Shown one piece after another: positions 1 to 9,122 of a DNA stretch of 64,000 nucleotides (positions are counted from its first letter, which is position 1; each line of letters starts with the position of its first letter). Position numbers and translations under genes: made by a program. The DNA lies in assembly GCF_009363255.1 (NCBI RefSeq), contig NZ_CP045318.1, positions 3,027,501 through 3,091,500 of the forward strand, written 5' to 3'. The notes beneath the pieces were generated by a model. It made no database searches, was not told the origin of the DNA, and was given only the letters and a program-made list of their open reading frames with translations. Source of the stretch: Roseivivax sp. THAF197b (GTDB lineage: Bacteria > Pseudomonadota > Alphaproteobacteria > Rhodobacterales > Rhodobacteraceae).

Positions 1-2412
1 CTCGGGCTGAACGTCCTTGGGCAGGGTCGCGTTGACCTTTTCCCACTTGATGTAGGGCCCGTAGCGCCCGTCCATCACGTTCATCGCGCCGCCCGCTTCG
101 GGATGCTCGCCCAATTCCTTGAGCGCCTTGGCCGCGGCCCGTCCCCCGCCGCGCTTGGCGGCCTTTTCGGCCAGCACGTCGACGGCGCGGTTGATGCCGA
201 TCTCGAAGACCTCATCGACCTCCTTGAGGTTCGCGTAAAGCTTGCCGTGCTTCACGAAGGGCCCGTAGCGGCCGATGCCCGCCTCGATGGGCTCGCCATC
301 TTCGGGATGCTTGCCCACCTCGCGCGGCAGAGAAAGGAGCGTCAGCGCTTTCTCGAGATTCATGTCGTCCGGCGACCAGCCCTTGGGCAGCGACGCGCGT
401 GGCGGCTTCTTGTTCTCTTCAGTCACCTCGCCGCGCTGCACGTAAGGCCCGAAACGCCCCGACCGGAGCGAGATCTCATCGCCCTGATCCTCGCCCAGAA
501 CCCGGTCGCCCTGTTCGGCGGCATCGCCCCCGATGGGCCGGGTGTAGCGGCATTCGGGATAACGCGAACAGCCGACGAACCCGCCAGAGCGCGAGGTCTT
601 GAGGTGCAGGCTACCCTCCCCGCACAAGGGACAGAGGCGCGGATCGCTTCCGTCCTCCTTCGGCGGGTAGAGCTGCGGCGCCAGCGCGTCATCCAGCACA
701 TCCAGCACTTCGGCGATGCGCAGCTCCGACGTCTCGGCAATGGCCGCCGAGAAATCGCGCCAGAACTTCGCCAGCAGTTCCTTGTAATCCCCCTCGCCCG
801 CCGAGACATCATCGAGCTCGGCCTCGAGCGCCGCGGTGAAATCGTATTCCACGTAGCGCTTGAAGAAGTTCAGAAGGAAGATCGTGACGATCCGGCCTTT
901 ATCCTCCGGGAAGAGTCGGTTCTTGTCCTTGCGGACATATTCGCGATCCTGGATCGTCGAGATGACGCTGGCATAGGTCGAGGGACGCCCGATGCCGAGC
1001 TCTTCCATCTTCTTGACCAGCGTCGCCTCGGTGTAGCGCGGCGGCGGCTGGGTGAAATGCTGCTCGGGCGTGACGCCCTCCTTGGCGGTCTTCTCCCCTT
1101 CCATGATCTGCGGCAGGCGCTTGTCATCATCATCGACGACATCGTCGCGGCCTTCCTCGTAGACCCGCAGGAAACCGTCGAACAGCACGACCTGGCCGGT
1201 GGCGCGCAGGCCCACCTCGCCGTCGCGGCTGCCGATCTCGACGGTGGTGCGTTCAAGCCGCGCGGCCTCCATCTGGCAGGCCAGCGTGCGCTTCCAGATC
1301 AGGTCATAGAGCTTTTTCTGGTCCGCATCGCGCAGCCCGAGGCTGTCGGCATCCTTGGTCATGTCGGTCGGGCGGATACATTCATGCGCTTCCTGCGCAT
1401 TCTTGGCCTTGTTCTTGTAGATCCGCGGCGAGGACGGCACGTATTCCGGCCCAAACCGGTCCTTGATCGCGTCGCGCGCCTCGCTCACCGCTTCGGGGGC
1501 CATGTCGATGCCGTCCGTCCGCATGTAGGTGATGTGCCCCGCCTCGTAGAGACGCTGGGCGGTCGACATGCAGATCTTGGCGCCCATTCCGAACTTGCGG
1601 CTGGCTTCCTGCTGCAGCGTAGAGGTCATGAAGGGGGCCGAGGGGTTGCGATTGGCGGGCTTGGCTTCCACCGAGGTAACCGACAGGTCGCGGCTGGTGA
1701 TGGCCTGCACGGCCATTTCGGCCTGTGTCTCGTTCTCCAGATCGTATCGGTCGAGCTTCTTGCCCGAGAGGCTGACGAGACGTGCCTCGAAGACCTGCCC
1801 GCGCGGCGTTTTCAGCTGCGCTTTGACCGACCAGTATTCGCGCGCCCGGAAGGCCTCGATCTCCATCTCGCGCTCGACGATGAGACGAAGGCACACCGAT
1901 TGCACCCGGCCTGCCGACCGCGCGCCCGGCAATTTCCGCCACAGCACCGGCGAGAGGTTAAACCCCACGAGGTAATCGAGCGCCCGACGCGCCAGATACG
2001 CCTCCACGAGCGGCGCGTCGATGTCGCGCGGGTTGTTCATCGCCTCGGTCACCGCGTCCTTGGTGATCGCGTTGAAGGTCACGCGGCTGACGGCGGTGTC
2101 CTTCTTGATCGAGCGGCGCTTGGTCAGCGCTTCCTTGAGGTGCCACGAGATCGCCTCGCCCTCGCGGTCGGGGTCCGTCGCGAGGATGAGCGCGTTGTCG
2201 TCCTTCAGCGCATCCGCGATCGCCTTGACGTGCTTGCGGCTGTCATTTGCGATCTCCCAGGTCATGTCGAAGCCGTTATCCGTATCGACCGATCCGTTCT
2301 TCGGCGGCAGATCCCGGACGTGACCATAAGAGGCCAGCACCGTGTAATCGGAGCCCAGATACTTATTGATCGTTTTGGCCTTGGCGGGGGACTCGACGAC
2401 GACAACGGGCAT
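1..2412 (-). CDS. topA: DNA topoisomerase I, C-terminus cut by window edge
   Basis: Type IA topoisomerase that relaxes negative supercoils by single-strand passage. The start at 2412 gives MPVVVVESPAKAKTI, the usual start of the TOPRIM domain; the acidic TOPRIM motif follows (ATDPDREGEA). The active-site tyrosine lies in ITYMRTDGIDM in the middle of the protein. A four-cysteine zinc finger follows (CPLCGEG, then GCSRYPECRY), and then repeated C-terminal GRYGPF / GRYGPYIKW modules. About 804 residues are visible, and the reading frame is still open at base 1, so the last part of the C-terminal tail lies outside the window. It is the only gene left of the lipoprotein pair and lies downstream of dprA on the same strand, an arrangement often seen in Alphaproteobacteria. 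Identification is secure. Confidence 0.97.
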   Translation of the reverse strand, partial: MPVVVVESPAKAKTINKYLGSDYTVLASYGHVRDLPPKNGSVDTDNGFDMTWEIANDSRKHVKAIADALKDDNALILATDPDREGEAISWHLKEALTKRRSIKKDTAVSRVTFNAITKDAVTEAMNNPRDIDAPLVEAYLARRALDYLVGFNLSPVLWRKLPGARSAGRVQSVCLRLIVEREMEIEAFRAREYWSVKAQLKTPRGQVFEARLVSLSGKKLDRYDLENETQAEMAVQAITSRDLSVTSVEAKPANRNPSAPFMTSTLQQEASRKFGMGAKICMSTAQRLYEAGHITYMRTDGIDMAPEAVSEARDAIKDRFGPEYVPSSPRIYKNKAKNAQEAHECIRPTDMTKDADSLGLRDADQKKLYDLIWKRTLACQMEAARLERTTVEIGSRDGEVGLRATGQVVLFDGFLRVYEEGRDDVVDDDDKRLPQIMEGEKTAKEGVTPEQHFTQPPPRYTEATLVKKMEELGIGRPSTYASVISTIQDREYVRKDKNRLFPEDKGRIVTIFLLNFFKRYVEYDFTAALEAELDDVSAGEGDYKELLAKFWRDFSAAIAETSELRIAEVLDVLDDALAPQLYPPKEDGSDPRLCPLCGEGSLHLKTSRSGGFVGCSRYPECRYTRPIGGDAAEQGDRVLGEDQGDEISLRSGRFGPYVQRGEVTEENKKPPRASLPKGWSPDDMNLEKALTLLSLPREVGKHPEDGEPIEAGIGRYGPFVKHGKLYANLKEVDEVFEIGINRAVDVLAEKAAKRGGGRAAAKALKELGEHPEAGGAMNVMDGRYGPYIKWEKVNATLPKDVQPE

Positions 2413-2512
2413 GAAAAAACCTCTGAAAAGACGGGGCAGATATGGCCGCGCTGGACGTGGGGTGCAAGGAGGCAATGTCAAACCACGGCCCTTGCGGCGC
2501 GTGTTGCGGGCG

Positions 2513-2546
2513 AAAAAGAGCCCGCAGATCCGGGACCTGCGGGCTC
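2513..2546 (-). terminator. Rho-independent terminator of lipoprotein gene 2600-2833
   Basis: Read on the minus strand, a 13-base GC-rich stem with one mismatch (GAGCCCGCAGGTC against GATCTGCGGGCTC) closes a short loop and is followed directly by CTTTTTCG. It lies about 55 bases downstream of the stop codon of the lipoprotein gene and upstream of topA, so it should separate the two transcripts. Confidence 0.85.
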
Positions 2547-2599
2547 TGTCATCGCTGTACCGGCGCCCGAAAATGCGGGCGGCCGACTACAAATCAGTC

Positions 2600-2833
2600 T
2601 TAATCGTCTTCCGAGAAGTCCGGCTCGAGCACGCTGTCGACCGGCTCGATATCGCCCGAAACAAGGTCGTCATCGTCGGAGGGAGCCACGACAGGGCGTT
2701 CGCCGATGATCGTGCCGTCCTTGGCGTAGATCGGCGTCGTCGATGCGGCCATCGGCTGCGGCTCTTCCTGCTGGGCACAAGCTGCCAGCGTCAGGGCGGA
2801 AGCGGAGATCAGGGCGAGCGTCTTGAAAGTCAT
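2600..2833 (-). CDS. Small lipoprotein, 77 aa, paralogue of 3155-3313
   Basis: The protein begins MTFKTLALISASALTL and carries a lipobox LAAC, so it should be cleaved and lipidated at the cysteine and held in the membrane. The mature part is short, acidic and ends in a run of aspartates and glutamates (FSEDD). It contains IYAKDGTIIGERPVV, which closely matches ILAKDGTVVDYRPTV in the next lipoprotein upstream. The start at 2833 is preceded by GAGGA at a suitable distance; an in-frame GTG at 2854 is possible but would add an uncharged-poor stretch before the signal sequence. A strong terminator follows. I do not recognise a family or function; a small outer-membrane or periplasmic lipoprotein is all that can be said. 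Confidence 0.75.
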   Translation of the reverse strand: MTFKTLALISASALTLAACAQQEEPQPMAASTTPIYAKDGTIIGERPVVAPSDDDDLVSGDIEPVDSVLEPDFSEDD

Positions 2834-3154
2834 AGTATCATGTCCTCGTTTCACGTTCTCAGTGTCCGGTCGCGGTATCGACCGTGTTGCTGGCGAAAGA
2901 GGCTAAGGCGATCCTAACCGGCATCAACCAAAGCGCGGAAAGAAGGCATGTTTGCAGAAATGAAAGGGAACCTTTTGCCAAGTCCATGAAGCTGCAGTGG
3001 TTTATCGCCCAAGGGGCAGGCCGATTTCTGTACACCATCCGGTCTGTTCGGCAGGGCTTTGGCCGCCTGGACCACGAAAAAACGCGCCGCACAGATATGC
3101 GACGCGCTCGATAGTCCAAGGTTTTCAGCCTGTCAGCCTGACCCCCTGAAGGTC
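2834..3154. other. Intergenic region between two small lipoprotein genes
   Basis: No convincing gene lies here. The right part holds the terminator of the 3155-3313 gene; the left part, next to 2833, must hold the promoter of the 2600-2833 gene. I could not identify a clear -35/-10 pair. Confidence 0.5.
3077..3106 (-). terminator. Rho-independent terminator of lipoprotein gene 3155-3313
   Basis: On the minus strand the stem CGCGTCGCA / TGCGGCGCG (one G-T pair) is followed by TTTTTTC. It lies about 50 bases after the stop codon at 3155, so this small gene is its own transcription unit. Confidence 0.85.
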
Positions 3155-3313
3155 TTAGTCTTCCTCAACCGGCGCCATCACCGTCGGGCGGTAATCGACG
3201 ACCGTACCATCCTTGGCGAGGATCGGATCCACGGTGATTTCGACGGTGAAGACCTCTTCCGCACAAGCGGAAAGGCCGAGCGTCGCGGCGAGCAGCAATG
3301 CGACTTTTTTCAT
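3155..3313 (-). CDS. Tiny lipoprotein, 52 aa, paralogue of 2600-2833
   Basis: The 52-residue product starts MKKVALLLAATLGLSACAEE: two lysines, a hydrophobic stretch and a lipobox LSAC. The mature peptide has about 36 residues and contains DPILAKDGTVVDYRPTV, the same motif as in the neighbouring lipoprotein, ending in an acidic EED. An AT-rich stretch precedes the start and a strong terminator follows the stop, so it is a separate small transcript. The pair looks like a local duplication with divergence. Function is unknown. The short length makes automatic annotation likely to miss it, but signal, lipobox, terminator and paralogue together make it a real gene. Confidence 0.75.
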   Translation of the reverse strand: MKKVALLLAATLGLSACAEEVFTVEITVDPILAKDGTVVDYRPTVMAPVEED

Positions 3314-3498
3314 TGTATGTCCCGTTATCTGTTAAAATTTTCCGAGATCTGCAGCAATCCGGCGTGTGGAAAAGTCTAAAGCACATGCCTTGGCGCGCAA
3401 GGCTTCGCATCAATTACGCATTGTAGAGGGCTGTTTTTGTTTCTCTTGGGCAACGCGACGACATGAATTAAGCGCAATGTTGCGGCCTCGGCGTCGCA

Positions 3499-4686
3499 TC
3501 ATGCCTCTTTGAGCGCGAGCATCCCCCCCGGTGCGCGAGCGATTCGACCGTCGAGTTCAAGATCCGTCAGCACAGGCCCGATCTGTCCCAGCGGATGCCC
3601 CAGATCACGAATGAGCTGATCTTCGGCAATCGGCGACGGGCCCAGCCTTTGCAGTATCTGGCGATGCAGATTTGCAATCTCGCGCAGGGGCGGCGCTGCT
3701 GGCACCGACGGTTGCGCCACCTCTGATGGCGGACGCAGATCGCGTGCCGCCCGCAGGCGCGCGCCATGCGCTGTGTTCGCCGGGCTGTCCGACAGGTTCA
3801 AAGCTTCCTGCACGTCCCGGCTGCCGCGCACCAATTGCGCGCCGTCGCGGATCAGCGCATTGCAGCCCCCCGCTCGCGCGTCGAACGGATGCCCCGGCAC
3901 GGCCATCACGTCGCGCCCCTGGTCGAGGGCTGCGCGGGCCGTGATCAGCGAGCCGGATTTGAGCGCCGCCTCCACGACGATGACGGCGCGCGCGAGGCCC
4001 GAAATCAGCCTGTTCCGCATGGGAAAATGCCTTGCCTTCGGGGCCAGCGTCATGGGCTGCTCGCTGATCCGAAGCCCGCCCGCCGCGACGATATCCTCGG
4101 CTAGCCGCGCGTTTTCCTGCGGGTAGAGCACATCGACCCCGCCGCCCATCACGGCGACCGTACCGGTCCCGATCGATGCGGCATGGGCCGCGGCATCGAC
4201 ACCGCGCGCGAGGCCCGAGACCACGACCATGCCCTGCGCGCCCAGATCGGTCGACAGGGATCGCGCCATGCGCAGCCCCAGCGAGGAGGCGTTGCGCGCG
4301 CCGATCACCGCGACGAGTGGGCGTTGCAGAACGGCCGTGTCGCCAACAGCCCAGATCATCGGCGGCGCATCGTCAAGATCGTTCAGACCCGCAGGATAAT
4401 CCGTCTCGCCCTGGAAGATCAGCCGCGCCCGCGCCGTGCGGCCTGCGCGCAGTTCCGCGGCCACGAGGCCTTCGGGACAGATGTGATAATCGGAAAGCCC
4501 GGCACCGCGCGCCACATCGGGCAAGGCATCGAGTGCCGCCCGCGCGCTGCCATGCTCCGCCATGAGCCGGAGGTAGGTGGCAATGCCCACCCGGCGGGAG
4601 CGCAAGAGACGGAGCCGGTCAAAACGGTCGTCTTCCGTGGTGGGTGGGATTGGGGGGTGAGTGGAAGAAGGATGGTCTTCGGCCAT
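3499..4686 (-). CDS. dprA: DNA-processing protein DprA
   Basis: DprA binds incoming single-stranded DNA during natural transformation and loads RecA. The 395-residue product has the Rossmann-like DprA fold in its middle: VAVIGARNAS, then VVSGLARGVDAAAH and AVMGGGVDVLYPQEN, followed by FPMRNRLISGLA and SGSLITARAA. A C-terminal winged-helix part (QILQRLGPSPIAEDQLIRDL) completes the family layout. The start at 4686 gives MAEDHPSS; the frame stays open further upstream, but that extension is arginine-rich and unlike the family. It precedes the lipoprotein pair and topA on the same strand. In Rhodobacteraceae the gene is commonly kept even when competence has not been shown. Confidence 0.95.
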   Translation of the reverse strand: MAEDHPSSTHPPIPPTTEDDRFDRLRLLRSRRVGIATYLRLMAEHGSARAALDALPDVARGAGLSDYHICPEGLVAAELRAGRTARARLIFQGETDYPAGLNDLDDAPPMIWAVGDTAVLQRPLVAVIGARNASSLGLRMARSLSTDLGAQGMVVVSGLARGVDAAAHAASIGTGTVAVMGGGVDVLYPQENARLAEDIVAAGGLRISEQPMTLAPKARHFPMRNRLISGLARAVIVVEAALKSGSLITARAALDQGRDVMAVPGHPFDARAGGCNALIRDGAQLVRGSRDVQEALNLSDSPANTAHGARLRAARDLRPPSEVAQPSVPAAPPLREIANLHRQILQRLGPSPIAEDQLIRDLGHPLGQIGPVLTDLELDGRIARAPGGMLALKEA

Positions 4687-4814
4687 TCGCCCGTCCCCGT
4701 CTGCTTGCAGAATCAGGTATAGGGCACGCGGCGTTAACAAGCCCTTAAGGGCAGCGGCATCAATGCGGCGGGCCTGCGAAAATCTTGCGGCGGCCCGCCA
4801 CGAGCGCGCGGGTC

Positions 4815-6236
4815 TCAGCCCTGCGCGCCGCCCACCGTCAGCCCTCCGATCAGAACGGAGGGCTGGCCCACGCCCACCGGCACCCATTGACCCTGCTTGC
4901 CGCAATTGCCCATGCCCGGATCGAGCGCCATGTCATCGGCGAGCCCGCGGATGTGCTGCAGCGCGGTGGCGCCGTCCCCGATCAGCGTCGCGCCCTTCAC
5001 CGGAGCGCCCACCTTGCCGTTCTTCACGCGGTAGGCCTCCGTGCAGGAGAAGACGAACTTGCCGTTGGTGATGTCGACCTGCCCGCCGCCGAAACCCACG
5101 GCGTAGATGCCGTCCTTCAGCTCCGCCACCAGGTCCTCGCGCTTGGCGGTCCCGCCCAGCATGTAGGTATTGGTCATTCGTGGCATAGGGATATGCGCAT
5201 AGCTCTCGCGCCGCCCGTTGCCCGTGGGCTCCACCCCCATCAGCCGCGCGTTCTGGCGGTCCTGCATGTAGCCCACGAGGATGCCGTCCTCGATCAACAC
5301 GTTCTTGCCCGAGGGCGTGCCCTCGTCATCCACGGTGATCGACCCGCGCCGGTCGGGGATCGTGCCATCATCAAGCACGGTCACACCCGGTGCCGCCACG
5401 CGCTGCCCCATGAGACCCGCGAAGGCAGAGGAGCCCTTGCGATTGAAATCCCCCTCGAGCCCGTGCCCCACCGCCTCGTGCAGCAGGATGCCGGGCCAGC
5501 CGGGGCCCAGAACGATGTCCATGACGCCCGCAGGTGCGGCCTCGGCCGAGAGGTTCATCAGCGCTATACGCAAGGCCTCCCGCGCCTTGGCTTCCCAATC
5601 CGCGCGGTCCACGAGACCGTCGAGCAGGACGCGCCCGCCGCCGCCCGCCGTGCCGCTTTCGCGGCGGCCATTCTCCTCGACGATGACGCTGATGTTCAGC
5701 CGGGTCATGGGCCGCGTGTCGCTGACCACGCCGCCATCGGCACGCAGGATGGTCACTTCCTGGATCGACGCACCAAGCGAGGCGGACACCTGCACGACGC
5801 GCGGATCGAGATCCCGAAGGAAGGCGTCGATGTCGCGCAGGGTCTCCAGCTTGGCGGGGAAGCTCAGACCCGCGATCGGGTCCGCATCGGTATAGAGCCT
5901 GCGATTCGTGGGCTGGGGGGCCGGTGCCATCACTCCGCCCCCGTCGCCGATGGCCAGCCGCGCCGTTTCGCCCGCGCGGGCCAGTGCGGCCTCGGAAATC
6001 TCGGTCGAATGGGCGTAGCCTGCGACCTCGCCCTTCACGGCCCGCAGACCGAAGCCCTCGGAGGCGTCGTAATTGGCCGCCTTCACGCGGCCATCGTCGA
6101 AAACCACGCCCTCGCTGCGTTTACGCTCGAAAAAGAGCTCGCCATCCTCCGCGCCCTCAAGCGCCTGGCGCAGACGCGACAGGGCGGCGTCACGGTCGAG
6201 ATGCGTCTCTAGCGGGCGGAACGGCGCGTCTGACAT
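4815..6236 (-). CDS. tldD: TldD metalloprotease subunit (PmbA/TldD family)
   Basis: TldD works with TldE/PmbA as a heterodimeric zinc metalloprotease that trims small peptides and unfolded proteins. The 473-residue product carries the zinc motif HEAVGHGLEGD in its second half and the conserved GGGRVLLDGLVD and DDEGTPSGKNVLIEDG blocks. The start at 6236 gives MSDAPFRP; an in-frame extension to 6338 has no good ribosome site. It is divergent from the cytochrome oxidase operon, with 183 bases between the two starts. In Roseobacters tldD is often found directly beside ctaC, as here. No tldE is present in the window. Confidence 0.95.
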   Translation of the reverse strand: MSDAPFRPLETHLDRDAALSRLRQALEGAEDGELFFERKRSEGVVFDDGRVKAANYDASEGFGLRAVKGEVAGYAHSTEISEAALARAGETARLAIGDGGGVMAPAPQPTNRRLYTDADPIAGLSFPAKLETLRDIDAFLRDLDPRVVQVSASLGASIQEVTILRADGGVVSDTRPMTRLNISVIVEENGRRESGTAGGGGRVLLDGLVDRADWEAKAREALRIALMNLSAEAAPAGVMDIVLGPGWPGILLHEAVGHGLEGDFNRKGSSAFAGLMGQRVAAPGVTVLDDGTIPDRRGSITVDDEGTPSGKNVLIEDGILVGYMQDRQNARLMGVEPTGNGRRESYAHIPMPRMTNTYMLGGTAKREDLVAELKDGIYAVGFGGGQVDITNGKFVFSCTEAYRVKNGKVGAPVKGATLIGDGATALQHIRGLADDMALDPGMGNCGKQGQWVPVGVGQPSVLIGGLTVGGAQG

Positions 6237-6419
6237 GGTGGGTCCTTCTTTGGTCGGATTGAGCGAAAGCGGCTCTTTGCCGCAAGCATCCATCTTTATC
6301 TGGATGTAAGAATATGGTTTGAAGCGTCGCAGAGACAATCCGGGGATTCCATTGCATACCGCAGAATGCGGCGCGAACCCCGACCGACGCTGGAACGACA
6401 GAACCGATCAAGGTGACAT

Positions 6420-7319
6420 ATGCGACTTAAAACGATGCTCCTAGGCCTGCTTGCGGCCACCTTTGCCGCACCGGCCTTCGCCCAGAGCGACGAGGTTGTC
6501 GGCGCCCCCTCCGCCGGCGCCATGGGCTTTCAGCCCGCCGTAACCGAACTGGCGCGGGACCTGCAATGGCTCGACGGGATGATCAACATCATCATCACCG
6601 CGATCGTTCTGTTCGTGCTCGGCCTGATCCTGTGGTGCATCGTGCGCTACAACAAGAAGGCCAACCCGACACCCGCGGCCTTCACGCACAACACGCCCGT
6701 GGAGATCGCCTGGACGCTGGTGCCGATCCTCGTGCTCGTTTTCATCGGCGCCTTCTCGCTGCCGGTTCTCTTCAAGCAGCAGGAAATCCCCGAAGGCGAC
6801 GTCTTCATCAAGGCGACCGGCTACCAGTGGTACTGGGGCTACGAATACCCCGAAGAGGGCTTCTCCTTTGACAGCTACATGATCGGCTCGCCCGCGACCG
6901 GCGGCGACAATTCCTATAATGAGGAAGTCGAGATGCAGCTTGTGGAGGCCGGTTACGAGCCCGAGCACTTCCTGCTCGCCACCGACACCCAGGTCGTCGT
7001 GCCCGTGGGCAAGACCGTCGTGGTGCAGGTCACCGGCGGCGACGTGATCCACTCCTGGACCATCCCGGCCTTCGGCGTGAAGCAGGACGGCATCCCGGGT
7101 CGTCTGGCGGAACTGTGGTTCGAAGCCGAGCGTGAAGGCATCTATTTCGGCCAGTGCTCCGAGCTCTGCGGCATCGCGCATGCCTACATGCCGATCACCG
7201 TGAAAGTGGTCAGCGAAGAGGAATACGCCCAGTGGCTGGAGCAGATGCGCGAGGAATACGCCTCGAACGAAGCTGCACCCGCCACGGACGCGCCGATCCA
7301 GATCGCTTCGGCCGAGTGA
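6420..7319 (+). CDS. ctaC: Cytochrome c oxidase subunit II
   Basis: This subunit takes electrons from cytochrome c through its CuA centre in the aa3-type oxidase. The 299-residue protein has a signal peptide (MRLKTMLLGLLAATFAAPAFA), two membrane helices in the first third, the aromatic electron-entry patch YQWYWGYEYP, and the CuA ligands in HSWTIPAFG and CSELCGIAHAYMP. A good ribosome site (AAGGTGA) precedes the ATG. It is the first gene of the ctaC-ctaB-small ORF-ctaG-ctaE cluster. Subunit I is not nearby, as in Paracoccus and many Rhodobacteraceae where ctaD is elsewhere. Confidence 0.98.
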   Translation: MRLKTMLLGLLAATFAAPAFAQSDEVVGAPSAGAMGFQPAVTELARDLQWLDGMINIIITAIVLFVLGLILWCIVRYNKKANPTPAAFTHNTPVEIAWTLVPILVLVFIGAFSLPVLFKQQEIPEGDVFIKATGYQWYWGYEYPEEGFSFDSYMIGSPATGGDNSYNEEVEMQLVEAGYEPEHFLLATDTQVVVPVGKTVVVQVTGGDVIHSWTIPAFGVKQDGIPGRLAELWFEAEREGIYFGQCSELCGIAHAYMPITVKVVSEEEYAQWLEQMREEYASNEAAPATDAPIQIASAE

Positions 7320-7393
7320 TCTGATCCCAAGATCCGGAGCGGCGCGGGATCCCTCGCGCCGCCCCCTTCCCCTCCGACCCTTCGAGTGCCTGA

Positions 7394-8338
7394 ATGACCG
7401 ACGCATCGCTGCAAACCGCCTATGAGGACGAACCGCAATTCAGCGACTATTTCGCGCTGCTGAAGCCGCGCGTGATGACGCTTGTGGTGTTCACGGCCTT
7501 TGTCGGCCTGCTGGCCGCACCGGTCGGCGTGCATCCCTTCGTCGGTTTCTGCGCGATCCTGTTCATCGCGATCGGCGGTGGCGCCTCCGGCGCGCTCAAC
7601 ATGTGGTGGGATGCGGATATCGATTCGGTGATGCGCCGCACGTCGAAGCGCCCGATTCCCTCGGGCCGCGTCACCGGCGACGAGGCGTTGGCCATCGGCT
7701 TGGCCCTGTCGGTCTTTTCGGTGGTGTTCCTAGGCCTCGCGACCAACTGGGTCGCTGCAGGCCTCCTGGCCTTCACCATCTTCTTCTATGCCGTGATCTA
7801 CACGATGTGGCTGAAGCGCGCGACGCCGCAGAACATCGTCATCGGCGGTGCGGCAGGCGCCTTCCCCCCGATGATCGGCTGGGCCGCGGCCACGGGCGGC
7901 GTTTCCGTTGAATCGGTGCTGATGTTCGCGCTGATCTTCATGTGGACGCCCCCGCATTTCTGGGCGCTCGCCCTCTTCATGCGCTCCGACTACGACGATG
8001 CGGGCGTGCCGATGCTGACCGTGACCCATGGCCGCCCGGCCACGCGACGTCACATCCTGATCTACACCGTTCTGCTGGCCGCACTGGCGCTCGCGATGGG
8101 CGTGACCGCCGTTGCAGGCCCGGTCTACCTCGCCTCCGCGCTGGTGCTGAACGCGCTGTTCCTCAAGGGCGCCGTCCAGATCTGGCGCCGCGATGAGGAC
8201 ATGGCCGAGGCGGACAACTACCTCGTGGAGCGCAAGTTCTTCAAACTGTCGCTGCTCTATCTCTTCGCACATTTTGGCGCGATCCTCGCCGATCAGGCGC
8301 TGGCGCGCGTCGGACTGACCTGGGAGGTCTTCCTATGA
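7394..8338 (+). CDS. ctaB: Protoheme IX farnesyltransferase (heme O synthase)
   Basis: Adds the farnesyl tail to heme B to give heme O, the precursor of heme A in the oxidase. The 314-residue integral membrane protein shows the UbiA-type prenyl-diphosphate site (NMWWDADIDSVMRRTSKRP) and several hydrophobic helices. Its stop overlaps the ATG of the next small ORF by four bases (ATGA), so the two are translationally coupled. Confidence 0.97.
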   Translation: MTDASLQTAYEDEPQFSDYFALLKPRVMTLVVFTAFVGLLAAPVGVHPFVGFCAILFIAIGGGASGALNMWWDADIDSVMRRTSKRPIPSGRVTGDEALAIGLALSVFSVVFLGLATNWVAAGLLAFTIFFYAVIYTMWLKRATPQNIVIGGAAGAFPPMIGWAAATGGVSVESVLMFALIFMWTPPHFWALALFMRSDYDDAGVPMLTVTHGRPATRRHILIYTVLLAALALAMGVTAVAGPVYLASALVLNALFLKGAVQIWRRDEDMAEADNYLVERKFFKLSLLYLFAHFGAILADQALARVGLTWEVFL

Positions 8339-8508
8339 GCCTCACGCATAAACACGAAATTCACACCCGCCGGTTCAGCCGCAACCTGGGCGTCGGCCTG
8401 ACGCTCGTGGCACTGATCGGTATCGTCTTCGGCCTGACCTTCGTGAAGGTCACACGCGGCGATTTCGAGGTGCCGCGCGCCAATTCCACGATCATCGGAG
8501 ATCAGTGA
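8335..8508 (+). CDS. 57-aa single-helix protein between ctaB and ctaG (CoxF-like)
   Basis: The gene starts in the ctaB stop codon (ATGA) and ends in the ctaG start (TGATG), so all three are coupled. The product begins MSLTHKHEIHTRRFSRN, has one membrane helix (GVGLTLVALIGIVFGLTFV) and ends in a short polar tail. Small one-helix proteins are known at this position in Rhodobacter and Paracoccus oxidase clusters and are usually annotated CoxF or hypothetical. Histidines near the N-terminus could bind metal, but that is only a guess. Confidence 0.85.
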   Translation: MSLTHKHEIHTRRFSRNLGVGLTLVALIGIVFGLTFVKVTRGDFEVPRANSTIIGDQ

Positions 8509-9092
8509 TGGCGATGGACGCAAAGACCAAGACCGTGACCCAACTCGTCGGCGTGGCGACCTTCATGGGCGCCATGGCCTGGGCGTCCGTGCCGCTCTAC
8601 GACTGGTTCTGCGCGGTCACCGGCTATGGCGGCACGACCGGAACGGCCACGGCGTCGTCCGAAACGGTGCTCGACCAGGAAATCACCGTGCGCTTCGACG
8701 CCAACACGGAAAAAGGCTTCGGCTGGGAATTCCGTCCGATGCAGACCGAGATGACGGTCAAGATCGGTGGCGACGGGCTGGCCTTCTACGAGGCCTATAA
8801 CCCGACCGACCGGCCCATTGCGGGTCAGGCGGGCTACAATGTCGCGCCCTTCATCGCGGGCAGCTACTTTTCCAAGGTGCAGTGCTTCTGCTTCGAGGAG
8901 CAGGTGCTGATGCCCGGTGAGCGGGTCGAGATGCCCGTGAACTTCTTCGTGGACCCCTCCATCATCGAGGATGCCGACGCGAAGAACCTCAAACATATCA
9001 CGCTGTCCTACACATTCTACGAAATCGACCTGCCGGAAGACGTGGCAGCGGTTGACGCGGATACCGGGGCCGGCGAGACCGAAACAAACTAA
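8508..9092 (+). CDS. ctaG: Cytochrome c oxidase copper chaperone CtaG/Cox11
   Basis: Inserts copper into the CuB site of subunit I. The 194-residue protein has an N-terminal membrane anchor (QLVGVATFMGAMAWASVPLYDWFC) and a periplasmic domain with the conserved copper motif QCFCFEEQ preceded by SYFSKV. The C-terminal part LSYTFYEID is also typical of Cox11. The start at 8508 overlaps the stop of the 57-aa ORF. Confidence 0.97.
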   Translation: MAMDAKTKTVTQLVGVATFMGAMAWASVPLYDWFCAVTGYGGTTGTATASSETVLDQEITVRFDANTEKGFGWEFRPMQTEMTVKIGGDGLAFYEAYNPTDRPIAGQAGYNVAPFIAGSYFSKVQCFCFEEQVLMPGERVEMPVNFFVDPSIIEDADAKNLKHITLSYTFYEIDLPEDVAAVDADTGAGETETN

Positions 9093-9122
9093 TCAAACGC
9101 GAAAGCGAGCGAGGGAATAAAC

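Noticed and set aside
103..2709. An 868-residue plus-strand open frame
   Set aside because: It lies opposite topA, is rich in Arg, Gly, Leu and His and shows no domain; a high-GC shadow frame.
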